From assembly GCF_000422725.1 (NCBI RefSeq), contig NZ_KE383909.1, positions 227,230-291,229 on the forward strand: a stretch of 64,000 bases of DNA. Direction: 5' to 3'. The position numbers and the translations under genes are program-made. Of the stretch, positions 43,940 through 51,884 are shown piece after piece. The notes under the pieces were generated by a model, which saw only the letters and a program-made list of their open reading frames with translations, was not told where the DNA came from and made no database searches. The DNA comes from Flavobacterium subsaxonicum WB 4.1-42 = DSM 21790 (lineage in GTDB: Bacteria; Bacteroidota; Bacteroidia; Flavobacteriales; Flavobacteriaceae). How positions within the stretch are numbered: position 1 is the stretch's first letter; every line of letters starts with the position of its first letter.

Positions 43940-46822
43940 ATGAAGAGTTGGTTGTATACAGTTGCCCATTTTGTAACCCTTTTATTTTTTGTTATGATGC
44001 CTCAATTTTTAAAGGCGCAGGTAAAAGATATTGGGTTGCCAAAAATTATAAATTACAAGAAAACCGAATACGGGGGCGGGTCTCAAAACTGGGATATTGC
44101 CCAGGATAAAAACGGCAACCTGTATTTTGCAAATACAAGTGGGCTGCTGCAATTTAATGGCACCTCATGGAGCAAGTACAGCATACCTAATGCTACCGTA
44201 CGCGCGGTAAAAATAGATGGTGCCGGTAAAATATTTGTGGGTGGCTATAGCGAGTTTGGCTATTTTGATACCAATGCCAATGGTAAGCTTATTTATCATT
44301 CCCTTTCTAAACTGGTTGGCCCTAATGCCAAAAAAATTATCGATTTTGTTTGGAAGGTGCATATTGTAGGCGATGAGGTTTTTTTCCAGACGTTTTATCG
44401 CACTTATATATATAAGGACGGAAAAATTACCATACTGGAGCCGCCCAACCGTTTTCAGTTCTCATTCGTGGTTAACAACCGGCTCTATTTTCAGGATATT
44501 GAAGAAGGGCTGTTAGAATATAGAGATAACAAACTGGTTAAGCTTACCGGCACCGAAATTTTTAATAATACCGAGGTATGGGGTCTGTTGCCTTTTGAGC
44601 AGGATAAGCTGTTAGTGGTAACCCAGGACAAGGGTCTTTACATTTACGATAATGGCAGCCTGACCCCTTGGCTTTGCGAGGCCAACGATTTTGTAAAGAA
44701 AAACAACTCGTTGGGCGGCCGTGTACTGATGGATAAGTTTATAGTGCTTAACTCGGTATTGGATGGTATTATAATTTGCGATACATCGGGTAAGGTTATT
44801 CAGCACATCAATAACAAAAAGGGCTTACAGAATAACACGGCGCTAACATCGTTTGTAGACCGCACCAACAACCTGTGGCTGGGGCTGGATAACGGTATTT
44901 GCTTTGTTAATGAGAATTCGCCGTTTACGTACCTCGAATCCAGTTACGGGCTTGGGGCAGTGTATGCGTCGGCCATTTACGATGATAATTTGTATGTAGG
45001 CACCAACCAGGGCGTGTTTAGCCATAACTGGAAAAAGACTTTCAAAGAAGAATCGTTCACGCTTTTGCCGGGCACGGCGGGGCAGTCCTGGAACATGCAG
45101 GTTATAGACGGGCAATTGTTTTGTTCGCACAACCGCGGGCTCTTTACAATTACTAATGGCAAGGCCGGCAAATTTTTAGACGATAAGCGGGGCTACCTTA
45201 GTGTGCGTACCCTTCCGGGCAAACCAGGTTTTTTAATTGGGGCCAACTATCATGGTTTTGCCATTTTCGAGAAAACAGCTACCGGCTGGCAGTTTAGGAA
45301 CCAGGTGGAGGGCTTTAATATATCCGACAGTAAATTTACTACAGATGGTGTTAACGTGTGGCTTCGTAAAGACGTGGCGTATAAGCTTAAGCTGAGTGCC
45401 GATTTGCGCCGCTTTAACACCGTATCTACCTACGATAGCCTCGACGGAAAGCTGAAAGGCATTACCAGTGTGCAGCAAATTAACGGGGTGGTGTACTTTC
45501 AGTCGAATAACCGTTTTTTTACCTATAACGCACTGAACGATAATTTTACCGAAGATAAAAAACTGAGTGCCTACTTTAAAAAGCTGCCTACTATAAGGTA
45601 TTGTTTTGAAGACAACAAAGGCAACATTGGCTATTTTTATGGCGAATCGTCTATGGGGATGTTGATGAAGGCTGCCAACGGAACGTACCGTAATGTGCGG
45701 TCGTCTTTTTCGCCGCTTACGGGCAATTTGGTGTACTTTTTTGAGTCGGTTAATACTATAGACAACAGCGATATATTTATAGGTATAACAGAGGGGTTGG
45801 TGCATTACAACCCGCAAATGCAAAACCTGCATCCGCAAAAGCCAAAGGCATTTATCAGGTCGTTTACCTATGGTACCGATACCTTGGTAATAGGCAACAT
45901 GGCTAAAATAGATGCCATACGCGTGCCGTATAAATTTAACGGTGTAAAATTCACGTTTTCGTCGCCGGTGTATGATAACCCCGAAAACATTCGCTTTAGC
46001 TATAAACTGGAAGGTTTTGATGACAACTGGAGCAGCCCCACCAATGTGCCGGTTAAAGAATATACCAACCTGCACGAGGGCAGCTACCGCATGCTGGTTA
46101 AGGTAATTGATAGTTATGGTGTAGCGTCAGATCCCGCGGCTGTTTCGTTCGAGGTGGCCCCGCCGTTTTACCGCCACCCCATTGCCTACCTTTTATATAT
46201 AGCCTTTATTGCCTTTGGGGTGTATTATGTGCGGAGGCGGCTACAGGCTAAGATTCGCAAAAGCAAATATTACGAAACGTTGGAGCAGCGCAGGCTGTAT
46301 CTTGAAAAGGAAACCAAAATTCGCCAGGAGCAATACGAACTGGAAAAAGAAATTGAACGCCTTAAAAACGAACAGCTTAGGGTTAAAATTCTTACCAAAG
46401 ATAAAGAGCTTGTAAACAACTCGTTGCAGGTGGTTAAAAAGAACAAGCTCCTTAACGGGATCATTCACAGATTGAAAGATATTGATGCCGAAGTTACCGA
46501 TGAAGCTGCCAAGCAACGTTTTAGCAAGCTGCAAAAAACCATTGTAAAGGAGCTTACTACCGATAAAAGCTGGAACAACCTCGAAAAGCACATCCGTAAC
46601 GTGCATTTTGATTTCCTTAAACGCCTTAAAGAGAAATATCCTACCATAACACCCCGCGAAATGGACCTTTCGACTTACCTGCTTATGAATATGAGCACTA
46701 AGGAGATTGCTGAGATCATGAATATATCTGACGGGGGGGTGGAGCTGGCGCGTTACCGCCTTCGTAAAAAATTAGACCTGCCCAGAAAAGAAAACCTTAC
46801 CGGTTTTTTAATGAGTATATAA
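43940..46822 (+). CDS. Propeller/triple-tyrosine (Y_Y_Y) transmembrane regulator with LuxR-type HTH
   Basis: A 960-residue one-piece sensor-regulator. Signal/anchor at the N-terminus (MKSWLYTVAHFVTLLFFVMM), seven- or more-bladed propeller repeats (about 35-650; NGTSWSKY-type and NNLWLGLDNGI repeats), a Y_Y_Y beta-sandwich (about 690-755; FSYKLEGFDDNWSS), a membrane helix (about 765-785; IAYLLYIAFIAFGVYYV), a long coiled coil (about 790-860) and a C-terminal LuxR-type helix-turn-helix (about 890-955; ITPREMDLSTYLLMNMSTKEIAEIMNIS in part). No kinase domain, so it should pass periplasmic sugar binding directly to DNA. It is divergent from susC and likely controls that locus. Confidence 0.93.
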   Translation: MKSWLYTVAHFVTLLFFVMMPQFLKAQVKDIGLPKIINYKKTEYGGGSQNWDIAQDKNGNLYFANTSGLLQFNGTSWSKYSIPNATVRAVKIDGAGKIFVGGYSEFGYFDTNANGKLIYHSLSKLVGPNAKKIIDFVWKVHIVGDEVFFQTFYRTYIYKDGKITILEPPNRFQFSFVVNNRLYFQDIEEGLLEYRDNKLVKLTGTEIFNNTEVWGLLPFEQDKLLVVTQDKGLYIYDNGSLTPWLCEANDFVKKNNSLGGRVLMDKFIVLNSVLDGIIICDTSGKVIQHINNKKGLQNNTALTSFVDRTNNLWLGLDNGICFVNENSPFTYLESSYGLGAVYASAIYDDNLYVGTNQGVFSHNWKKTFKEESFTLLPGTAGQSWNMQVIDGQLFCSHNRGLFTITNGKAGKFLDDKRGYLSVRTLPGKPGFLIGANYHGFAIFEKTATGWQFRNQVEGFNISDSKFTTDGVNVWLRKDVAYKLKLSADLRRFNTVSTYDSLDGKLKGITSVQQINGVVYFQSNNRFFTYNALNDNFTEDKKLSAYFKKLPTIRYCFEDNKGNIGYFYGESSMGMLMKAANGTYRNVRSSFSPLTGNLVYFFESVNTIDNSDIFIGITEGLVHYNPQMQNLHPQKPKAFIRSFTYGTDTLVIGNMAKIDAIRVPYKFNGVKFTFSSPVYDNPENIRFSYKLEGFDDNWSSPTNVPVKEYTNLHEGSYRMLVKVIDSYGVASDPAAVSFEVAPPFYRHPIAYLLYIAFIAFGVYYVRRRLQAKIRKSKYYETLEQRRLYLEKETKIRQEQYELEKEIERLKNEQLRVKILTKDKELVNNSLQVVKKNKLLNGIIHRLKDIDAEVTDEAAKQRFSKLQKTIVKELTTDKSWNNLEKHIRNVHFDFLKRLKEKYPTITPREMDLSTYLLMNMSTKEIAEIMNISDGGVELARYRLRKKLDLPRKENLTGFLMSI

Positions 46823-46853
46823 AAGCAAAATCCCCGCTTGTTGAGCGGGGATT
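46821..46853. terminator. Terminator hairpin between the regulator and creD
   Basis: Perfect 10-bp stem AATCCCCGCT/AGCGGGGATT (46829-46838 and 46844-46853), 5-nt loop. The minus-strand tail (TTTTGCTTTT) is the better one, so it mainly ends the creD operon. Confidence 0.88.
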
Positions 46854-46887
46854 CAATTCAATCTTCAATTTTTGAATTTTAAATGTG

Positions 46888-48288
46888 CTACGCATTCGCA
46901 TTGCCCCAGTCTATTTTTCGGGAGAAATACATTACCGCTCCTAAAATTAAGAACAACCCAATGCTGCCTACTAAAAGGGCATAATTTTCGAGCTGGATAA
47001 TCACGTAAATAAAGGCATAAAGTCCGCTAAGGGCTGTAGCAATAAAGGCGGGGAATTTAAAATTTTTGAGTATTGAGATGGAGTAGAGCCCTATCATGGC
47101 CACTACCGATAGCCCTGCAATTATATAGGCCAGCCTAAAGCTACTGTGCTCTGTAATAGAAATTAGCAGGGTGTAGAACATTATTAGCGCAAGGCCTATC
47201 ATGGTGTACTGAAAAATATGGATGCTTATTTTGCTGACCGACTGTATCAGGAAGAAAATTAAAAATGTTAGTCCGATAATAAGAAACCCGTATTTAGAAG
47301 CGCGCTCGTTTTGCTGGTACTGGTTAACGGGTATGAGAAATTTTACATCAAAACTATAGTCTGATAAATTGGGCAGCGCCCCAAAATGCTGCTGTGCAAA
47401 CGGCCTGTTTAGGTGCGATATCTTCCACTGGGCATCAAAACCGGTGGTAGATACCGTTTTATCATCGGGTATAAAATTGCCCTCAAAACTTGGCGATGCC
47501 CAGTTAGACGTCATTTTTGCCTGGGTGTTTTTACCAATCGGCACAATTCTAAGTGCTTCGCTGCCTTTGTATTGAATCTTAAAATCAAAATTTACAGCTC
47601 CGCCGGCAAAGGCATCCCTTAAATTAATGGCGCGCGTTTCCAGGGCGGCAACGGTATCTTTATCGTCGGGGTTTTCGGCAGGCTCAAAGGTGTATTGCTT
47701 CCCGCCAAGGGTTATGCCAACAGCGCCCTTTATACTGCGAATGTTGTTGGTTTTAACCACAATGCTGGCACTTTCCCACTTAATATTTTCGGCCGGTATA
47801 TTGCGCGAACTAAAATCGGGGGTGGTGTAATTGCCCTTAAAATCCATAGCGGCGGTGTAGACAACCGACTCGTAATTGTTGCGTTTTTTGTGCTCTGTAG
47901 GCACATTGGCGGTAATAGTAAGGTCGTTAGGGAAGAAATACGCATAATCTGTAACCGTAGAACGCTGGTACGTAACCTTGTTGGTTTTCTCGTCGATAAG
48001 CTTATTTTCGGTATAAGTGATGTAAGGCACCTTAATAACGGGGCCGTACAGGTAAACGCTTTCGCCCCATTTCTGGTTAATTTCGTTAACCACATTTTCC
48101 TGGCGTTCAGCCCTTTCTAAAATAAGGCTCTTTACATATTGCAGCGGAATAAGCAGCACAAGCGTAAGCAGCCCCACCATAATAATTTTAGCAGTGCTGG
48201 ATTGCATAAAACCCGGAGGGGGCGGTGGCGCAGGGTATTGAAATTCAGGTTGTTCCTGTTCCGGATTTTGGTTTTGGTTGATTTCCAT
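46888..48288 (-). CDS. creD: CreD-family inner membrane protein
   Basis: A 466-residue protein. It begins with a proline-rich cytoplasmic tail (PAPPPPPGFMQ), then a first membrane helix, a large periplasmic domain (about 70-330; NEINQKWGESVYLYGPVIKVPY in part) and five further helices packed toward the C-terminus. This matches CreD, which helps maintain envelope integrity; in E. coli it is in the creABCD operon, but no creBC genes are visible here. It is the last gene of a nine-gene cluster headed by a winged-helix regulator and starts 2 bp after the preceding gene. Confidence 0.9.
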   Translation of the reverse strand: MEINQNQNPEQEQPEFQYPAPPPPPGFMQSSTAKIIMVGLLTLVLLIPLQYVKSLILERAERQENVVNEINQKWGESVYLYGPVIKVPYITYTENKLIDEKTNKVTYQRSTVTDYAYFFPNDLTITANVPTEHKKRNNYESVVYTAAMDFKGNYTTPDFSSRNIPAENIKWESASIVVKTNNIRSIKGAVGITLGGKQYTFEPAENPDDKDTVAALETRAINLRDAFAGGAVNFDFKIQYKGSEALRIVPIGKNTQAKMTSNWASPSFEGNFIPDDKTVSTTGFDAQWKISHLNRPFAQQHFGALPNLSDYSFDVKFLIPVNQYQQNERASKYGFLIIGLTFLIFFLIQSVSKISIHIFQYTMIGLALIMFYTLLISITEHSSFRLAYIIAGLSVVAMIGLYSISILKNFKFPAFIATALSGLYAFIYVIIQLENYALLVGSIGLFLILGAVMYFSRKIDWGNANA

Positions 48289-48290
48289 GA

Positions 48291-48635
48291 TTAAATTGGT
48301 TTAAAATTTATAACAGTTAAAAAATAGTAGATAGCTATAGGGCAGTTTAGTAGCAACAGGCCGCAACGCAATAAGAGTTTTGTTCGGTGTGCTTTAAAGA
48401 GGCATGCGCCGATAAAAAGGTTAATGAGGATGATGGTATTCACAAAAAAGGCGATAATAAAGTAGATAAAGAAGGTAAGTATAATGTCCCACTCATCAAT
48501 AATTCTGGCCTGATATGCAAAGAATATCACCGACCCAATTATAAGTGATAGCAAGGACGATAGCAACGATATTCGCATCAGGCGCGTTACCACAACTTGT
48601 TCATCTTCCTCGGGAATTTCGATATCGGTTTTCAT
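48291..48635 (-). CDS. Small three-helix membrane protein, tandem paralogue A
   Basis: A 114-residue protein with an acidic N-terminus (EIPEEDEQ) and three membrane helices (about 20-40, 50-76, 88-108). Its second helix has FFVNT and its third LLLNCPIAIYYF, the signature shared with its three neighbours: N-x-P-I/V-A-x-x-Y. No known family recognised. The ATG overlaps the stop of paralogue B by 4 bases, and creD starts 2 bp after its stop, so translation is coupled along the run. Its relatedness to the neighbours is visible only in helices 2 and 3. Confidence 0.78.
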   Translation of the reverse strand: MKTDIEIPEEDEQVVVTRLMRISLLSSLLSLIIGSVIFFAYQARIIDEWDIILTFFIYFIIAFFVNTIILINLFIGACLFKAHRTKLLLRCGLLLLNCPIAIYYFLTVINFKPI

Positions 48636-48961
48636 AATATAAAAGGGTCAGAATTAAAAACTATGTACACATACAGCGCAGCAATTGGTATGTTTACTAA
48701 CAGTAGCCCGGCCCTGGTAAAAATTTCTTTTTGATATTCTTTAAATATAAAGCCGCAGATTATGAGTGATGTAAACACAACCGAGTTGACAAAAAAAGCC
48801 AGTACTACAAAACATAAACCGATGGGCATAATGGATTCGAAATGCGGGTCGGATAAAAAATACAGCAGCAATGCGGTGCCTATGGCAAAAGATGCTCCGG
48901 CAACAATTAGCGGTGCCCTTAAAAGCCATTGCATGGATTGAGAATGGTATGTGGGATGCAT
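48632..48961 (-). CDS. Small three-helix membrane protein, tandem paralogue B
   Basis: A 109-residue protein with three membrane helices (about 14-36, 44-72, 83-104). Helix 2 holds FFVNSVVF and helix 3 LLLVNIPIAALYVYI, the same pattern as paralogues A and D (helix 2: FFVN; helix 3: N-x-P-I-A-x-x-Y). A start at an internal ATG (48934) is possible. It is the third of four tandem copies, 18 bp after paralogue C. Function unknown. Confidence 0.78.
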   Translation of the reverse strand: MHPTYHSQSMQWLLRAPLIVAGASFAIGTALLLYFLSDPHFESIMPIGLCFVVLAFFVNSVVFTSLIICGFIFKEYQKEIFTRAGLLLVNIPIAALYVYIVFNSDPFIL

Positions 48962-48979
48962 AATGGGTTGGTTTTACAA

Positions 48980-49285
48980 TTAAATAACAAAGGATATTAT
49001 GTAACTATATGTAATTGCTACAGGAATGGACAACCATAAAATGGCCGTATTTATAAGTATTTGCTTTATATGCCGGGTGTACATAAACAGGCAGATCAAC
49101 ATTATTACGGTTAGTGTTACTACTATTGCAAGGGCAAAGAGCAGAAAAGTAGAATATAAAAATAGTGCGATGATGTTTCCGGTTAACGCCAGCAGCATGC
49201 CTATGGTTCCAACCTTCAAAAACAATTTAAACACTACTACGGGTTGTTTTATAAACAATTCGATATCATCTTTTACTTCTTCCAT
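48980..49285 (-). CDS. Small three-helix membrane protein, tandem paralogue C
   Basis: A 101-residue protein with a charged N-terminus (EEVKDDIE) and three membrane helices (about 18-42, 45-68, 80-100). It is the most divergent copy: helix 2 lacks the FFVN motif, and helix 3 has WLSIPVAITYSYI in place of N-x-P-I-A-x-x-Y (Ser for Asn). It lies 21 bp after paralogue D. Function unknown. Confidence 0.72.
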   Translation of the reverse strand: MEEVKDDIELFIKQPVVVFKLFLKVGTIGMLLALTGNIIALFLYSTFLLFALAIVVTLTVIMLICLFMYTRHIKQILINTAILWLSIPVAITYSYIISFVI

Positions 49286-49306
49286 TTTGCTGTTTATTTT
49301 GGATTA

Positions 49307-49636
49307 TTAGTTAAGAAACCGTGCAAAGTGCATCAGTAAAAAGAGGTAGAAAAAAGCAATAGGAACATTGGTTAGCATTAATACAATGCCCGATACCAGC
49401 ACCCTGTTATTTTGGCTATGATGCAGTGCCGCCGCCAGCATAAATAGCAGTACCGCTACGTTAAACACTACAGCCACAGCTACGTAGATGTGAAATTGCA
49501 CCGCGAAAAGACTGCCTTTATCGGTATTAAGCAGTATGAGCAACAGTGTTGTACCAAATAGCAGGGTGGCTGTCCACACCACCACAGGCAGCGAGATAAG
49601 CCATTGTGGTATGTTGGTTTTTTGTCTGGTTATCAT
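49307..49636 (-). CDS. Small three-helix membrane protein, tandem paralogue D
   Basis: A 109-residue protein with three membrane helices (about 12-34, 45-70, 80-104). Helix 2 has VVFNVAV and helix 3 LMLTNVPIAFFYLFL, aligning with paralogues A and B. It is the first of the four copies, starting 4 bp after the stop of the Coq4-like gene, and is probably translated with it. Function unknown. Confidence 0.76.
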   Translation of the reverse strand: MITRQKTNIPQWLISLPVVVWTATLLFGTTLLLILLNTDKGSLFAVQFHIYVAVAVVFNVAVLLFMLAAALHHSQNNRVLVSGIVLMLTNVPIAFFYLFLLMHFARFLN

Positions 49637-49640
49637 GGCG

Positions 49641-50072
49641 TTATCGTATTAAAAAAGCATCTTTAATACGCTCTACCGGCAGGTGCAGCAGCCCAAAATG
49701 ATCTACATCATAAAAGCGCAGGGCGTTTTTGCCTTCTTTATAGCGGGCATAAAAATAGCCGGCATAAAACGGACACATGGTTAGCCCTACCGCCATAGAA
49801 AACAGTATGTTAAGACTGGTGCAGCCGTTGCCAAAAAGGTAAAACTGTACGGCAATTTCCTGCTTTAGCGAGTTGCCGTGGGCTATAAGCAGTTTATAAA
49901 TATCCTCTTTTTCGGGCACTACCTTGCCGTAGCTGTTTATAAGCAGGTGGTTGCCCAGGTTCCTGCCCAGTGTACCGTCGGGGTAGGTAATCAGGTCGGC
50001 AACGGTAAGGTTTTTTCTTTTGCGTTCGAATTCTATGCGAACGGCCTCAATTTTTTCTTTCATGGTTTTCAT
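49641..50072 (-). CDS. Coq4-like protein lacking the HDxxH metal motif
   Basis: A 143-residue protein aligned by eye with Bacteroidota Coq4-like proteins: ITYPDGTLGRNLGNHL at the start, then a region that in canonical members reads HDxxH...GTNxxxEIALQ but here reads EDIYKLLIAHGNSLKQEIAVQFYLFGNG (both histidines replaced, by Glu and Lys; the later Glu kept), then a hydrophobic stretch and YKEGK. Coq4 binds zinc with HDxxH and acts in ubiquinone synthesis; flavobacteria use menaquinone, so this copy may have another role or have lost activity. The true start is the ATG at 50072; an in-frame TTG upstream overlaps the palindrome at 50089-50105. Confidence 0.6.
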   Translation of the reverse strand: MKTMKEKIEAVRIEFERKRKNLTVADLITYPDGTLGRNLGNHLLINSYGKVVPEKEDIYKLLIAHGNSLKQEIAVQFYLFGNGCTSLNILFSMAVGLTMCPFYAGYFYARYKEGKNALRFYDVDHFGLLHLPVERIKDAFLIR

Positions 50073-50088
50073 AATCAGGTAAGATTTC

Positions 50089-50105
50089 ACTTTGAAATTC
50101 AAAGT
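50089..50105 (-). promoter_or_regulatory. Palindromic operator, copy 1 (before the Coq4-like gene)
   Basis: ACTTTGAAATTCAAAGT, a perfect 17-bp palindrome, 17 bp before the Coq4-like start. One of three copies of ACTTTGnAnTnCAAAGT in the cluster. Confidence 0.72.
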
Positions 50106-50121
50106 AGATTAATAAATTTTT

Positions 50122-50781
50122 TTACTTTTCAGGATCGTTGTACAGGCTGAACAACAGCAACATAAATGTGCCAAACCCCAGGGTTATGCCCCATGCGGCG
50201 CGATAGGTGTCGGCCGCGATAAGGCTCCAGAATATGTCTGTCGATAACTCAATAGGGCGTTGCAGTATATCCCAGCTGTTGTAGCGCAAAAACCGGCCAA
50301 GGTACAGGCCAAAGCCACACAGCAGACACGTAACCGTCATGCTCAGACTCGCAATTTTAGTGCTGAATTTTACAGCCAGGATGTTGTAAATGTTCTTCAT
50401 AGAGGCAAGGCCAAACAGCAGCCCGCAGGCCGAAAAAGAGATAAGCAGCAGCACATCAAACCAAAAAGGTATACCGGCTTCGCGCTTAAGGTGGATAAAA
50501 TCGGTTATTAAATAAGGCGCATTGGGCAGCAATAACAGCCAGCAGGCCAGGAGTGGGTAAAAGTACAGGGGCTTTTCTATAAGGTTAAGGCGCTGCATCA
50601 TTAAAGCACTAAGTGCGAGTGGGGTATAGGCCAGGAACAAATTCCAGATTAGGAAAAAGAAATAGATATCCTGGGTAATTTTGGCGCGAACCAGCAGCAA
50701 TGCCAGGCAAAAAACGGCAAGGGCAAACAGCAGCCAGTACTGTTTAAATTGGTGGGTTAGGGTAATTTGCAGTGTTTTCAT
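50122..50781 (-). CDS. DUF1361 membrane protein
   Basis: A 219-residue protein with about seven membrane helices. It carries the DUF1361 hallmarks: NLFLAYTPLALS, LLLLPNAPYLITDFIHL and LGRFLRYNSWDILQRP. No function is known for the family. The start is the ATG at 50781 (MKTLQITL); an in-frame TTG upstream lies inside the palindrome at 50801-50817. It begins 57 bp after the regulator gene ends. Confidence 0.9.
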   Translation of the reverse strand: MKTLQITLTHQFKQYWLLFALAVFCLALLLVRAKITQDIYFFFLIWNLFLAYTPLALSALMMQRLNLIEKPLYFYPLLACWLLLLPNAPYLITDFIHLKREAGIPFWFDVLLLISFSACGLLFGLASMKNIYNILAVKFSTKIASLSMTVTCLLCGFGLYLGRFLRYNSWDILQRPIELSTDIFWSLIAADTYRAAWGITLGFGTFMLLLFSLYNDPEK

Positions 50782-50800
50782 AGTTTTAGTTTTATAAAGT

Positions 50801-50817
50801 ACTTTGCATTTCAAAGT
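50801..50817 (-). promoter_or_regulatory. Palindromic operator, copy 2 (before the DUF1361 gene)
   Basis: ACTTTGCATTTCAAAGT, one mismatch from a perfect palindrome, 20 bp before the DUF1361 start and just past the regulator stop. Second copy of ACTTTGnAnTnCAAAGT. Confidence 0.72.
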
Positions 50818-50837
50818 AAATGGTTAAAAAAAAGGGG

Positions 50838-51134
50838 TCAGCCTTTTTGTATTAATTTTTCCAGTGCATCAATATGGTCTTTAAACGCCTTGCGCCCCTC
50901 TTTGGTAGCCATGTAGCGCGTGTTGGGTTTTTTGCCTATAAACTGCTTTTCTACAGCAATATACGCTTCGGCCTCCAGGGCTTTGGCATGGCTGGCAAGG
51001 TTACCGTCGGTAACGCCAAGCAGCTCCTTAAGGGTGGTAAAATCGGCATAATCGTTAACCATAAGGATGCTCATAATACCCAAACGGATACGATGGTCGA
51101 AAGCCTTGTTGATATGTTGCAGTATGTTTTTCAC
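50838..51134 (-). CDS. Winged-helix transcriptional regulator (MarR/ArsR-like)
   Basis: A 98-residue DNA-binding protein made of a single winged helix: FDHRIRLGIMSILMVNDYADFTTLKELLGVTDGNLASHAKALEAEAYI (in part) with recognition helix TDGNLASHAKAL and wing EKQFIGKKPNTRYMATKEGRKAF. It belongs to a small family common beside creD-type genes in Bacteroidota. It starts with GTG, 4 bp after the stop of the six-helix protein gene, so translation is coupled. It is the obvious candidate to bind the three ACTTTG...CAAAGT palindromes around it, including the one in front of its own operon. Confidence 0.9.
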   Translation of the reverse strand: MKNILQHINKAFDHRIRLGIMSILMVNDYADFTTLKELLGVTDGNLASHAKALEAEAYIAVEKQFIGKKPNTRYMATKEGRKAFKDHIDALEKLIQKG

Positions 51135-51138
51135 CCGG

Positions 51139-51741
51139 TTATTGCTTACGGTCGTATTTAAAGTACATTACCGACCCATACACAATATGGCATACGCCAA
51201 AACCCAATGCCCAGAACTCCAGGCCGTAACCTATAAAATAAGTAGCCACGAGGCCAATAATAACGTTGGTTAGGCCCAGGTAGCGTACGTCGCGCAGGGT
51301 ATATTTGCTGGCGTTAACACAGGCCAGGCCGTAAAATATCAGGGTTATAGGGGCAATTAGCCCGTAATGATGGATGCGCATAAGCAGCACTGCAAACACG
51401 CCACCCGTAGCAAGCGGAATTAAAAAGTTAACCGCCAACCTTTTAGAGGTATTGCTCCACAGGGCATCGCCCTCTTTTTTTGCCTTTTTTATGGTTAAGG
51501 CAAAGGCAGTTGTAACGGCCAGTACCAAAATAGCCGCAGCAATGGCCAGTATTAATTTAAAAGAACTATCGGCCAGCGTAACATGGCCGTTGTTGCGCGC
51601 AACGATCTCTCTGATGGCAAACGCCCCGGCCAATGCGTAAACACCCGCCATAATACCCCCAAGCCCGCTAAGGGAAAGGAATTGGGTAGACTTGTCCATC
51701 ATCTTCTTGATGTCCTGGATATCTTTTAAATAATTTTCCAT
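51139..51741 (-). CDS. Six-helix membrane protein, first gene of the creD cluster
   Basis: A 200-residue protein with a soluble N-terminal helix (MENYLKDIQDIKKMMDKSTQF) and six membrane helices (about 24-44, 60-84, 104-122, 126-145, 150-170, 175-195). Family not named by me; relatives occur upstream of this kind of winged-helix regulator in Bacteroidota. It starts 9 bp downstream of the palindrome at 51750-51766 and is coupled to the regulator gene. A sensing role for an envelope signal is a guess. Confidence 0.78.
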   Translation of the reverse strand: MENYLKDIQDIKKMMDKSTQFLSLSGLGGIMAGVYALAGAFAIREIVARNNGHVTLADSSFKLILAIAAAILVLAVTTAFALTIKKAKKEGDALWSNTSKRLAVNFLIPLATGGVFAVLLMRIHHYGLIAPITLIFYGLACVNASKYTLRDVRYLGLTNVIIGLVATYFIGYGLEFWALGFGVCHIVYGSVMYFKYDRKQ

Positions 51742-51749
51742 ACAAAAGT

Positions 51750-51766
51750 ACTTTGAATTGCAAAGT
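51750..51766 (-). promoter_or_regulatory. Palindromic operator, copy 3 (head of the creD cluster)
   Basis: ACTTTGAATTGCAAAGT, one mismatch from a palindrome, ending 9 bp before the first gene of the cluster. Third copy of ACTTTGnAnTnCAAAGT. Confidence 0.72.
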
Positions 51767-51884
51767 AAATTATAAATTTTGGATTGGCAATGTGGCGGGG
51801 GTGTTTTTTTTGAGGATTTTTTTTGGGAAAGGGGGATGCAGAACTGAGTTGTATTTTGTCGTTAAGCGGCAAGACAGTGTTAAC

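Noticed and set aside
45233..46075. Long open frame of 280 codons on the minus strand, inside the propeller regulator
   Set aside because: It lies fully opposite a gene with clear domains, has a composition typical of an antisense shadow, and has no promoter or family match.
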